Shown here in pieces: positions 51,069 through 61,482 of a stretch of 64,000 nucleotides of DNA. Source of the stretch: Amarolinea aalborgensis (lineage in GTDB: Bacteria > Chloroflexota > Anaerolineae > SSC4 > Amarolineaceae). How positions within the stretch are numbered: position 1 is the first letter of the stretch; every line of letters starts with the position of its first letter. The stretch lies in contig NZ_UETR01000007.1 in assembly GCF_900491745.1 (NCBI RefSeq), forward strand, positions 1 to 64,000. The letters run 5' to 3'. A program made the translations under genes and the position numbers. The notes under the pieces are model-generated. The model did not search any database. It was given only the letters and a program-made list of their open reading frames with translations, and was not told where the DNA came from.

Positions 51069-54000
51069 TTATTGGCACTCAGTTTGGATGTCATATTGCT
51101 GGCATTCGTCGTCGGTGAAGCTTCGCGTCGCACGCAAAGTGGCAAAGTTGACAAGCTCATTGCTGTTGACGAGGTAGATACGGATGATCCCATCGTCGTC
51201 CCCGGCGGCGAGCAACCGGCCGTTAATAGGGCTAAATCTGACACTATTGACCGAGACGTTACTTGCGGAGATGGTGCCCACGCGTTTGCCGGTCGCAACA
51301 TCCCACATGATGATTTTCCCGTCCGCTCCTGCACTGACTAGTAGTTTTCCGGTAGAATCAAAGTCAAGTCTATAGGCGCTCCCTTCGTGACTACCGATGA
51401 AGTGATCGTCGAGGTCTCGTTGGTAGAGACTCTTGCCGGAGGTGATTTCCCAACTTCTGATTGCGCCATCCTCGCTGGCAGTGACCGCATAGTGTCCGTC
51501 TGGGCTAAAGATGGCGTGATATACTTGGTCGGAAGCTGACACTGACAACGTAGTGACATCTCCCGATGCAAGGTTGATAATGCGGCTTGAGCCGTCAGCG
51601 GAACCGATGATCATTTGCGTTCCGTCACTGTCAAACTCAATGGAGTTAACCGCAAAAGGGGATAGACGCCATTCGCCGCCGAGAATCGGATTTCCTGTTT
51701 GGCTATCCCACAGGAGGACTTTGCCGTCGCTTCCTCCCGTGGCGATTTGCTTCCCTTGCGGAGGACGAAAGGAGACCGCATTGGCCGATCCATCGTGGCC
51801 TTTGATCGGCGGTAGTTTCGTGGTCAATGAGGATGTTTGCCAGACCTTCACTGTTCCATCTTCACTCGCCGTCGCGATCGTCTGACCATCCGGGCTAAAG
51901 TCCACGTCCCAGATCTTTTGGCCGTGATTAAGCACGCCCAGACGGTGAAAAGGCTTTACATTCCACAATTGCGCGGTGCCATCATCGCTTGCTGTGGCCA
52001 GGTATTTTCCGTCCGGACTGAATTCGATTTCTTCTATCGGCTGCGGATGGGCACGCAACGCTTCGTACTCGCGAGAAGGGCCGATATTCCAGGTCAACAG
52101 CATCCCGTCAGAACTGATCGTTGCCAGCGAGTCAGTGCCACAGGGTGCAAGCGGATCAGTCAGCACAGAATTGGCATTCAAGAATGCGAGAGCGAGAATA
52201 GCATCTTTATGACCGAGTAGAGCCATCGGCTTTGCGCCTGCACCAATCAGCACAGTAGCCGTATGATCGCTGCGTCCAGCCGTGGCCACACAGGCGCCGT
52301 TTGAACTAAACACTGCATCGAACACAACTCCGCTATGAACGCTTTGGCGATTTGACAAACGGGGCGAATGAATGTCGGTCATGTCCCAGACACTGACATT
52401 CCCCTGGTCGTCCGTCACGGCGATGTCACCTTTGGGGCCAAAAGCCAGCCCCCAGATACTCTCGTCACCTTGTGCTGCGTGCCACGTAACCAGTTCATGC
52501 TCGAGTTTGCTATCCCACACCGCAATTTTGTCAAAGACAATCTTGTTCTCGGCATTCGTGTGATCGGATACTAACATGCCCAGTTTATCGCCATCAGCGT
52601 TTAGGGTCGGCCTGTTGACCCATTTCTGGATCTGCTGAGAAGCGATTTCCATCTTGGCTTCAATATCCCACAAATGCACTCCGGAGTCGCCTGTCTGAAC
52701 CACGACCAGAGACGAAGTTGGGCCGAAATCCAGGTCAAATGCCGATTCACTTAGCTCAGTGGTAAAGACTTCTTTGTCGCGAGACATATCCCAAATCCGA
52801 ACGAAGCCACCCAATGCTCCATCCAGGTAACTTTTGTCATAACGATAGCCCGTGACGCCGAGAAGATGAGGAGACCTGGGGCTAAAGGCTAGGTCGGTGA
52901 TCCAGGTTTTGTCACCGGTGTTGAATCTGGTGATCAAAGCTCCGCTAACCGTGTCGTATACCAGAACTTTTCCATCTAGCCCTGCCACAGCGAACTGCAT
53001 TCGATCTGCGCTAAATGCTCCCGCCCGCAGTGCCTTGACCCCATGGTTGATGCGGGTTTCGATTCTGGATGCCAGCAAGGCTACTCTCAGGGCGTCTGCG
53101 GCTTCAAATGCGTATCCTGTTTGGGGTTCTGCTGTTGCGAGGGCGCTTCGGGCCAGCAGTACACCAAGCTCTGGGTCAGTTGTTAGACTTGATTTGGAAC
53201 GCGCTGTCAATTCACCGACCTTGGCGCGGCGCGCTTGGTTGACGGCCGTGAGGCGCTGCGTATTGGCAAATAGTGCCAGGCTGGCCAGAACGACCATGAC
53301 GGTCGCTGTAATGCCGATGATCCGCCGCAGCGTGCTGGCGCGGCGGCCGACGCTGGCTTGCGTGAATGCAAGCTCTGTCCCATTAAGCCATTTGGTATCC
53401 GCTGGCTCGTTCGTCTTGGGCGCCATCACCTGCCGCGCCCAGCGGAAGCGCCCGGCCAGCCCCTTCTGCTTGCCGCCGGTGGACCACAGCGTCTCCTCCA
53501 CTTGCGGCAGGCGGGGATCATCGTCCCACAGCAGGCCGGCCCTGGCCTCCGGCGTCGCTTTGTCCCACTCCGTGGCCGCCTGCGCCAGCCGGCGCTGCAA
53601 CGGCAGGTACTCCTCCGCCTCCTTCTTCCAACGTAACAGCTTGTCCCAGGCCAGCACCAACGCATCATGCGCTGGCTCGACGTAGGCTTCGCCTTTTGTA
53701 CCGTCGGGATTATCCGAAGTGCCGCGCACCAGCAGGCGGGCGTCCACCAGCCGGTCGAGCACCGCCTTGACCCGTGTGTTCTCTGCTTCCGTCGGGTATG
53801 CCAGTTCGCTCAACGCCACCCGCCGTCGGGCCAGCTCGCCGCCTTCCGTCGCCACCATGCGCAGCATCACCCGCTGCATCGTGGCCTTGTGCGCGTCGTC
53901 GGGCAAGTGATCGTACTCCTCGGTCGCCCGGTTGCGCAGCGAGCCGACCACGCCGCCCAGGGACTGGTAGTCCGCACCCGCCAGCGCCCGGTCGTCGCGG

Positions 54001-54656
54001 CCGCTCTGCACGTATTTGACGTACAGTTCGCTCAGGGTGAAGGAGAGCAGCGGCAGCGCGCCGGGAGTCTGGATCACCTCCTTGATCAGGTCATCCACCA
54101 ACTCCGGCGGATCGAAGTAGAGCACGCGCACCGAGGCCGGCCCTTCGATCACCTGGCGCAGATCCTCGATGTCCATCGGCGGCACGACGTAGCGGGCAGA
54201 TTGCCAGGCTGAGGCTAAGGCTGAGGTTGAGGTCGCATCAAGGGTGGTGAACTGCGGCTCGAAATCGGTACGCAGGGTGATGATCAGGCGGAACGCGGCG
54301 GGCTGTTGGCGCACGGCTTCGGCCAGGAGCACCAGGAAGCGCTCCCGCTCAACGTCGTCGCGGCAGAGGGTCGCCAACTCCTCGAACTGGTCAATGGTGA
54401 GCACCAGCCGTTGGCCGGTATGCGCCGCAGCCCAGCGGGCGATGATCTGCGCCAGGGCGTCATCGCCGCCGGCAAGACTTCCGAAGTCTTCAAGACTTCG
54501 GAAGTCTGCCGCCAACTCCGCGCGCAGCAACGCATCCAACACCCGCACCGGCTGGTCGGTGGGGCGCATGGGCGGCAAAATGCGGTAGAGAGGTCCGCCG
54601 GGCTGTGGAACGGACCCGGCTACAAAGGTGCAAGGCCTGCCGAGCCTGGGTGCCAA
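51069..54656 (-). CDS. nSTAND ATPase - TM - WD40 protein, intact C-terminal three quarters
   Basis: An open frame of 1195 codons that continues upstream, in other frames, into a caspase domain and the Walker A loop (see 54657-55782). Visible here: Walker B LVLTIDQFEELATL (about residues 84-96), the STAND sensor and helical region to about 430 (TPGALPLLSFTLSELY; EPAHDALVLAWDKL), a membrane helix at about 442-462 (IIGITATVMVVLASLALFA), then a beta-propeller of roughly a dozen WD40 blades (IEEIEFSPDGKYLATASDDG, TIATASEDGTVKVWQ). The propeller half is about 45% GC in a counted sample, the ATPase half about 75%. Likely an intracellular surveillance protease in which the propeller senses or inhibits. 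Confidence 0.85.
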   Translation of the reverse strand: MAPRLGRPCTFVAGSVPQPGGPLYRILPPMRPTDQPVRVLDALLRAELAADFRSLEDFGSLAGGDDALAQIIARWAAAHTGQRLVLTIDQFEELATLCRDDVERERFLVLLAEAVRQQPAAFRLIITLRTDFEPQFTTLDATSTSALASAWQSARYVVPPMDIEDLRQVIEGPASVRVLYFDPPELVDDLIKEVIQTPGALPLLSFTLSELYVKYVQSGRDDRALAGADYQSLGGVVGSLRNRATEEYDHLPDDAHKATMQRVMLRMVATEGGELARRRVALSELAYPTEAENTRVKAVLDRLVDARLLVRGTSDNPDGTKGEAYVEPAHDALVLAWDKLLRWKKEAEEYLPLQRRLAQAATEWDKATPEARAGLLWDDDPRLPQVEETLWSTGGKQKGLAGRFRWARQVMAPKTNEPADTKWLNGTELAFTQASVGRRASTLRRIIGITATVMVVLASLALFANTQRLTAVNQARRAKVGELTARSKSSLTTDPELGVLLARSALATAEPQTGYAFEAADALRVALLASRIETRINHGVKALRAGAFSADRMQFAVAGLDGKVLVYDTVSGALITRFNTGDKTWITDLAFSPRSPHLLGVTGYRYDKSYLDGALGGFVRIWDMSRDKEVFTTELSESAFDLDFGPTSSLVVVQTGDSGVHLWDIEAKMEIASQQIQKWVNRPTLNADGDKLGMLVSDHTNAENKIVFDKIAVWDSKLEHELVTWHAAQGDESIWGLAFGPKGDIAVTDDQGNVSVWDMTDIHSPRLSNRQSVHSGVVFDAVFSSNGACVATAGRSDHTATVLIGAGAKPMALLGHKDAILALAFLNANSVLTDPLAPCGTDSLATISSDGMLLTWNIGPSREYEALRAHPQPIEEIEFSPDGKYLATASDDGTAQLWNVKPFHRLGVLNHGQKIWDVDFSPDGQTIATASEDGTVKVWQTSSLTTKLPPIKGHDGSANAVSFRPPQGKQIATGGSDGKVLLWDSQTGNPILGGEWRLSPFAVNSIEFDSDGTQMIIGSADGSSRIINLASGDVTTLSVSASDQVYHAIFSPDGHYAVTASEDGAIRSWEITSGKSLYQRDLDDHFIGSHEGSAYRLDFDSTGKLLVSAGADGKIIMWDVATGKRVGTISASNVSVNSVRFSPINGRLLAAGDDDGIIRIYLVNSNELVNFATLRATRSFTDDECQQYDIQTECQ
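54474..54512. repeat. palindromic element inserted in frame in the nSTAND domain
   Basis: AAGACTTCCGAAGTCTT directly followed by CAAGACTTCGGAAGTCTGCC: two copies of a 15-base palindrome. It is translated as FRSLEDFGSLAGG, an apparent 13-codon insertion before the Walker B region. The same arm forms the secA terminator at 10111-10152. Confidence 0.6.
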
Positions 54657-55782
54657 CGGTTTTCATCAGCCCCGAGGGCGCAGATCTGGTAACCGGATGG
54701 CCTCGGCCTCCAGCGGGCTTCCGATCTCCGATCTCTGATCTCTAGTCTCCAATTTCTGAAGCCGCACAGCACCCCGCCTTCACCAGCGACGACTTTGCCC
54801 GTGCCCGACGCGTCCAGCACGCACACGAAGGGCTGTCCATCCACCAGCGCTGTTAGTTCCACGATCTCATCCTGCGGCCGAAGAAGAGCGGGGCATAGCT
54901 GCTGGTCGGTAGGACTTTCAGGCCGCGGTACGGGTTCGTTCGTCAGTCAGATCGGAGCCGGCAGCGGCTGAGCGGATGGCCAGGCCAGGAAGATGAACTC
55001 CCCCAGATGCTTGTTCCAACGGCCACAGGCCAAGGTCTGCTCGTGGCTGGCCTGGACTTCGGCCTGCACTCCACCTGTTCGCGCAGGTAGAGGTAAAGTT
55101 CGGTGGCGGTGATCACGCTGTCGCCCCCCCGCCCTAGGCGCCAGGTCGGCCCTGCCCTTCCAGGGCGGCGATCAGGCCTCAGCGAAGGGGAATACGCCTG
55201 CCATCGCTCGCGCACGCCGATGGCTTGCTATTGAGCACGTCCAGCGCCGTCTGGTCGTGGCGGCTGAGGTGAGCACCTGCCAGGCGGGGAGCGCAGGTAG
55301 CGGTCGTAGCGCTCCCTTGTGGATCACGTCGGGCAGTGCGCCCAGGAGGCAGGGCTGGCCCAGCGGAAGGCCGGCAAGCAGCAATCCAGGATCGCCAGCA
55401 TGTGGCGGCACGGGCAGATCGGTCAGCCACTTGCAGGTCGGTCATGGAGAGCATGGTGGCTGAGTTAGCAGGGCCGGGCGTCTGCGGCAGGTAATGCGCG
55501 GGCCGTCATCGCTGTCATCAGGGGCTGCCGGCGTGGCCGGCGGAAGTGACCAGCAGCTGGTCATCATCGCCCAGGCGGGCCGGCAGCTCCTGGTGAAGAG
55601 CGGCCAGGCGCCTGCGACTGGCTGATTGGTTTCGGCCCGGTGAGCAGGATGGTCCCATAGCTGTTAACGCAGCACTCCTGCCAGTCGTGCGGCATCATTG
55701 ACGGCGGTGGTCAGCCGCGGGATGCCGTCCCCGTAGGCGTTGATGCCATGACGACGGCGAGGGAGTGCGTGAAGTCGGTCAT
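54657..55782 (-). pseudogene. frame-shifted caspase domain and Walker A of the nSTAND-WD40 gene
   Basis: Fragments in shifting frames, in the right order for the 5' end of the gene at 51069-54656. The start is MTDFTHSLAVV at 55782 (close to the scar peptide at 47987), then GINAYGDGIPRLTTAVNDAARLAG. Later come PAWQVLTSA, HDQTALDVLNS, GDSVITATELYLYLREQVE, NPYRGL and APLFFGR, and ELTALVDGQPFVCVLDASGTGK. At Walker A, GGCAAAG-TCGTCGCTGGTGAAGGCGGG-GTGCTG restores GKSSLVKAGVL if one G is removed and one added. The HG and Cys motifs of this caspase were not found cleanly. The many single-base slips suggest consensus error as much as decay. Confidence 0.5.
54717..54760. repeat. degenerate GGAGATY heptamer run
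   Basis: Minus strand: TTGGAGACTAGAGATCAGAGATCGGAGATCGGAAG, five or six imperfect copies of a heptamer like that at 4053-4080, here inside the nSTAND coding region (translated around RLEIRD). Confidence 0.45.
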
Positions 55783-55819
55783 GGGTAGGGATGTTCTCCG
55801 TTTGGTCTGCCAACAACGC

Positions 55820-56367
55820 CGGAGGCCAGAGGCCATCTGGCTACAGATGCAAGCCCCGCAAGGGTGCGCGTGCGCTGACGAACAGCGCCGGGGGGATCGG
55901 TGGCCTCCGCTCTCCAATACCGCGGAGGCCAGAGGCCATCCCGGCTACGAATGCAAGCCCCGCCGTGCGCGCCGACGAACATCGCTTGGATCCGACAGGG
56001 CGTCCGCTGACTTACACCGCCGGAGCCAGAGGCCATCCGGCTACGAGATAAGCCCCGATGGGGCTGAAGGTTGCCACCTCCAGGCCCGCCAGGCCTTTCA
56101 TTTTGCAGCCCGATCCGTTCACGGTCGGCGGTTGATCGAGCGCAGATGCCATTCGCATTCCAGGCCCGCCAGGGCTCATTTGCCAGCCCGATCCGTTCAC
56201 GGTCGGGCGGGGTTAGTCGAGCGCAGATGCCATTCGCATCCTCGCCAGGGCTAATCTTTCGTAACCTGATCCGTTCACGGTCGGGCGCTGCCATCGTGCG
56301 CACATGTTCTGCCATCCCAGGCCACAGGGCCTTCCACCTCGTAGCCGATCCGTTCACGGTCGGCGGC
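55820..56367. repeat. cluster of interspersed inverted repeats
   Basis: Three copies of (C)GGAGGCCAGAGGCCATCCGGCTACGA (near 55824, 55924 and 56022) followed by four inverted-type copies built on a CCGATCCGTTCACGGTCGG core (near 56106, 56195, 56268 and 56348). The two types are partly complementary (TAGCC-GGAT... against ATCC-GGCTA). A tidier pair with the same motifs is at 63700-63870. Neighbouring text such as GCCCCGCAAGGG forms small hairpins. No protein is supported in this 550-base stretch. Confidence 0.65.
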
Positions 56368-58418
56368 CTACGACCACCACGGTTCTACCGGCCGCACGAC
56401 CGTGCTCGCCACTCCACCGTCCGTCCAGTCGCTGAACGCTCCTTTATCGCCGTCTGCTGGGCGCCGGAAATCACGGGTGTGGACACGGGCCATCAACGGT
56501 TTAGATGCCGATGCGCTGGGGCTGTGCGAAAGGTCGGCGCAAACGTCACCGGCAGATCGCTCTGCTGCAGCAGCGAGGCGTCGGCCTCGTCCGTGCTGAC
56601 GATTAGCTTGAGGATGTCGCGCACCTGCATCGGCGGCGGGCGGTTGGTTTCGCGGCCACGGCCTCCACGTATTGCTTGAACGGCGCATCGGGATGTAACC
56701 CCACGGTTTGGCGCTGTCGGTTGCGCACCAGCACGCTGGCCCACGCCTCATAACCTGGTTGCCCGTGCGGTTCCAGCCAAACGCCGCCGCGGGCAAGAGG
56801 CCGGTGTAGATGCTGTGGCCTCGGTCAGGTCTAACAGCATACAATAAAAGCCGCTGGTCGGGCGTCGCGTTGAATAGTCGATCTGGTCGCGGCGCAAGCC
56901 AGCGACCATCCACCATCCGTACGCCAGTTGCAGCCCCGACGAGGCGTCAGCGGCGCCGCTCCCGTTCACCATCTCCCCTACGCGGTGAATCTCCAGCCGC
57001 ACGGCGTCGCGCCAGGCTCGTGGCCGCTATCAGCCGCCGTGCTGACCCAGCGGGCGATGTGTTCCAGGCGCTGCGCCGCCACCTGGGCGTTGCTGACATT
57101 CAGGCCGGGTGTCTCACGGCGAAGCGCAGACCTCCGTCGCCCGACGGATGCGATAGCGCCTGCGCCGGCGTCAGCCAGCGAAGCCGATACTGGCGCCGGC
57201 CATCGCCCTCGCGCACCAACAGCGAGGCGCGCCCTCCCGTTGATCGTTGCCAGCGCCTGCTGCACCAGATTCAGCGCCGCGCTGTTCCCTCGAAAGCCAC
57301 GGCCAGCCGCGGCAATGGGGTGCTGGTCTCAGGGCTTTGTGGGTGGCTGGCTGCCAGCGGCGCGTGGTCGAAGGAGGTCGGCGCGACCAGACTCGCCCGG
57401 GAAACACTTGCACCCACTGGCCTCGCCCAATGGCGTGCTCCAGACTGCGCAGACGAGCGAGGTCCGCGCCGAAGGGGAACAGGACCAGCAGCGTCGTCTC
57501 TCGCTGCTCCGTGGGCGGCGGGATGCCGCACTGCGCCCGCGCCCAGCACCCACCTATCCTTGTTGACGCCCAGCGTGAAATGGCTGGCGTCGGCGCAACG
57601 GCGCCGCCAGGAAGGGCTGCCCCAGGTCTGCCGGTTCGTCGCCTCCAGCCGGCGCTTGATGGACACCGCTGCTGCACCAGCGCGCTGGACCCAGCGAACG
57701 GCGTGATAGCTCAGCCCACGCCCGTTCTGCTGCGGTGGGTCTTGCAGGTGGGGAGAAACGCGCCGCTTTCACGACCACCGGCCAGGGAAATGGGTCTCCT
57801 TGCCGTTTGCTCCCGGCACCGCACAGCAGAATGTGGCTCGAGGCGATGGATGTCCAGAGGCTGCGCCCGGCTGTTTGCCCTGCCTGCCGGCCGCCTGCTC
57901 CGGCGTCACGATGTAACTGCTGATGGCCGCACGCCGGGTGGGCCTTCTCCGGCGTATGGTGATCTCTGCGCTGCGGCGCGCCAGAGCCGGAGCAGCAGTC
58001 GAGGATCACGGCGAAGTGCGGGCCATTGGCCGCCACTCAGCGATGGTTTCGCGCCAGCCCTTGTCGGCTGCAATCCCAGCCCCCGGCAGCCGGCTATCGT
58101 AGCAGACGAGCGTCTCGTTCAGACGGTCCGGACTCGAAATCCCAGAACCCGGCGGCGCGTTCTCCTGCGGAGCCGTGGCCGCTGTAGTAGAACAGCGCCA
58201 CGTCCTCCGCCTGGCTGCCCCAGATGGCCCGCCAGGCCAACTAAACTCTGGCGTGACCTGCCTGCTGACCAGCAGGCGCGTAAACGGTCGCCGGCGCCGG
58301 TCACACGCGCGGCCAGCAGCGTGATGCTGGCTGACATCGTTGACGCAGCCGTTGAGCGGGTTGACTAGCGCCGGGTAAGCGTCAATGCCGGCAAAGAGCG
58401 TAAAATGGTGCGGGTCAT
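56368..58418 (-). pseudogene. second caspase-like (C14) protease gene, frame-shifted
   Basis: Reconstructed across frames. It starts ATG 58418 with a one-base slip into HFTLFAGIDAYPALVNPLNGCVNDV; then VALFYYSGHG near 58165-58195 (catalytic His) and FAVILDCCSGSG near 57980-58015 (catalytic Cys), i.e. both caspase catalytic motifs survive. After about 57650 it continues with a long C-terminal region (SHFTLGVNKDRWVLGAG, LLVLFPFGADLARLRSLEHAIG, IYTGLLPAAAFGWN, LIVSTDEADASLLQQSDLPVTFAPT) and ends near 56368. About 680 codons in all. No ATPase is attached. Frame slips of one base occur roughly every 50-150 bases. Confidence 0.5.
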
Positions 58419-58424
58419 GACGGT

Positions 58425-58735
58425 CTCCTCAGATGCTGACTCCAGGGCGTTTGGCCGCTGGAGGCGTCCTGCTGCGCGATCCAGCCGAAGAGAGCGCCGT
58501 CGGCTCTCGCCACGCTGACCGGCTACCAGATCATGCTGTCTCGTGTCAGTGGCGCTGGCGATGGTGACACAGGTGCGGCTGGCACTCGGTCCACAGAGCC
58601 GCCTGCCGGCCCGCCGCATCCCGCAGATAGACCGTGGTCTGGGTGAAGATCACGTTTGACCTGCGGTAAACAGGCTGGCGGTTCGACGATCTCCGCGGCG
58701 TCCTGCGCCAGCGCCGCCGACCGCTCATTCAGCAT
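58425..58735 (-). pseudogene. small upstream frame, unrecognised
   Basis: Starts MLNERSAALAQDAAEIVEPP and continues, with a slip, as SNVIFTQTTVYLRDAAGRQAALWTECQP. It ends just before the caspase start at 58418, so it would be the first gene of that small operon. I recognise no family; the region is in the error-rich block. Confidence 0.3.
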
Positions 58736-61466
58736 GCGCCTGAGCTTGCCAGTCTGGCTCGTGCCAGCGGTGGTCCAGGCCTAGTTCTTCGTCGCCGTCG
58801 CCGTTGTCGGGCCCCTGCATGAAGCCCCAGGGCATATACCCAACTGCCTGCTTCTCGTCCAGCAGCCTTTGGTAGCTTCCTTGCGCATCTGCAACTGCTG
58901 CGGTCTTGCTGGTTGGGGCTGGCTTGATGCCGACCTCCTCGATGAGCAAAGCGGTTTGCCCAGCCGCCCGCATGGTCGTTGCCATCTCTATTGGCAGCCG
59001 CGTTCTCCTGGTCAGATCTGTCGCCGGGTTGTCGTCGCCATGATAGGCGTGATTGGTGATGAAGTCCACATTCCGGCGTATCGCAGCCGCTCCCTGCAAG
59101 GCCGTTGTCGCCATGTGCGCGTGACGTGCGGCTGATCATACCGGTGGTGATCGAAGTGTTGCCGCCGTCCCACTGGCGCATCTTGCCGCTTTCATGCTGC
59201 ATGAAGTCCACCAGCGTTTCCTGACGGCCGATGTTGTATCCTTCTGCCGCGCGATTCGGCTTTCCGCTCGTTGCCGATGTTGTGTCAGGATGCGCGGCTG
59301 TTGCGGATGGTCGGTCCTGCGTTGGCCTGCACGAAGGGCCGGTAGTTGACCTTGTAGCCCCTCGTGGAACCAATCCACGCTGAGGAGCTTCCGGCCTCTG
59401 CCGATCGGTTGATGTGGAACCCGCCGTCCGGATCCCGCTTGTCGCCCGCACGCGCAAATTCAAGATCGTCGTACAGATTGTAGGGGCGACGATCAGGACA
59501 TGTCGCTGAAGCGTTTCTCCATCAGATCGAGCAGCGGACGATCAGGCGTCGCGTCTCTTCGACCGAAACCTGCGCGGCGGAAGATGCGCACCACGCGCGC
59601 CATCTCCTGGTTGCCTGGTAGCCGATCGGCTGCTTGGCCCCACGCACCGGATCGGACAGGCCGTAATGGGCCAACCCAAGCAGGCTGGGACGCTGACGAA
59701 GCGGAACCTGCGGCCGCCCACGGCAAAGTGCCGCCCAACGACGCACAAAGGGTCGCCGCGTTCTCTCGATGCTGACCGGCTCCAGGATGAAGACCAGCGA
59801 CGTATCGCCATCCAGCACGATGGTTTGCACGGTTCGCTGGTAACCAGGCCGAAATCTCGATCCAGGGCGCCAGGCGCCAGGTCGTCGAACGTAGCGACCG
59901 TCCACCGCGCTGTACGCCACCGGAGGTATTCCCTGGCCGGCACAGCGGCAGGACGAGGTTTGCAGCCAGGAGAGGGCTGGCCGCGCCGGCCAGGCCGGGA
60001 TATGCGCCGCCATCCGGCCTGGAATTGCTCCCACTTCACGCCAACCACCTTGCCCTGGACGTGCAACCGCCAGCAGCGCCGCAAGTCGCCCGCAAGCCGC
60101 TCAGCAATCTGTCCCAGAGTACGGCGGGCGCACGCCGCGCGGTCCGCATACAACGGTTCTCAGGCAGATAGTAGGTGGAGTCCGCCAACAGCCGGTCGTC
60201 GGACTGGCGCAGCGCCGGGTTGAGGCTTCGCGGCAATTCCTCCCACGTGATGCCGGCGACGGCCGGAGCTGGCTGTCGCCCGCCAGCAGTTCAGCGTGCC
60301 GGCACAACCGGTCAGCGGTCGGCCAGGTACTGCGCCGTTTGTGCGGGCTGCATGGGGTCGGCGCCTTGGCGTATCCCTGTCGCCGATCAGACGGATGGCT
60401 GCCGCCCACTGGCTCGTCGAAGGCGCTGATGACGCGCGGCCGGCAGCACGCGGCTGGGGTTGGATGCCGCGTGGGGCGCAACGGCTCACGGCTTTGCGCC
60501 GCCAATTGCCCGATGGCGTCCACGATCCAAATGCGCGCTGCCGCGGTTGTCCGACTGAAGTGGCGGAAGGAGACCAAGTCGCCATGTCCCACCTCGCGCC
60601 AGGCAGGCCTGCTACGAAGCTGTCCCGATTCAGGTGTTATTGAGCCAGTCAGCGAGCGCCAGTATCTATCTTGCGTCAGCGGCTGCAGCCCGAACTCCGG
60701 CGGTGGGACAAAGAGCCAGCCCTGGTCGCTGCTCTGTGGGGTATTTGTGCATGAAGGTCAGGCCGGCCTCGGTCAGGATCACACCTGGATTCACGGCCCG
60801 TCACCGGCGGATGCCGGTCACGACGGCCAGGTGGTTCCGGCGCTGGACACAGCGGTCGGCGCGACTCCACTGAGAGCGCGGGCCAGCCGGTACTCGTGAA
60901 AGCCCAGGTAGGTGTAACTGGCCCGGGTGCGCGGAGAATTTCGGGTAATTCCGGCGGTGACAAAGCTGCCCGCGCCAAGTTGAAGCCCACGGCCTCCGAT
61001 GCGTGTGCTCGATCAGCCTGTCGCAGCCGACCTGGAAGGCATCGTAGGCCGCAGCCGTGCGCCAATTCCGCGGGATCTTGCTGGAAATCCCTGGACGCTG
61101 GGCTGCACTGGCTCGTTCAGGCTGATCCAGGCGTCAATTTGCAGCCGGCCATTCTCTTCTTCGCGGCCCCAAATTATCGTTCAGGGATGTGTCTGGCGAA
61201 ATCGTTTCCCCGACTTTCCGGATCGCCTTTGTCCGATTCAGCCAGTCGTCGAGCGGATCTTCGACCTGGCCGCCTGGCCCTGGCACAGCGTAGTCCATAC
61301 GACCGATGATGGACCGGTTTCGGCCATGCGGCGCAGTTGATCCACCTGGATCCCAGGATGGATCAGCATTACCGGCGGCTGGATGTCGCCGATGGCCTCG
61401 GGAACAGGTCTCCTTGTGTTCACCGATCCCGAAGCTGTGCAGGTAAAATCCCAGTTTATTGGTCAT
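58729..61466 (-). pseudogene. TIM-barrel glycosidase-like protein, frame-shifted
   Basis: A reading of about 900 codons broken by many slips. It starts MTNKLGFYLHSFGIGEHKE at 61466 after GGGAGAGTGAGATC; DAWISLNEPV-like text and VILTEAGLTFMHKY (around 60740-61110) look like glycosidase acid/base and nucleophile strands of a first barrel. The C-terminal part has TIRNSRA, RRNVDFITNHAYHGDDNPATD, TALLIEEVGIKPAP and YMPWGFMQGPDNGDGDEELGLDHRWHEPDW, i.e. a second cellulase-like barrel. Two GH-type barrels in one chain, or two fused or adjacent genes, cannot be distinguished. Substrate unknown. Confidence 0.4.
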
Positions 61467-61482
61467 GATCTCACTCTCCCAG

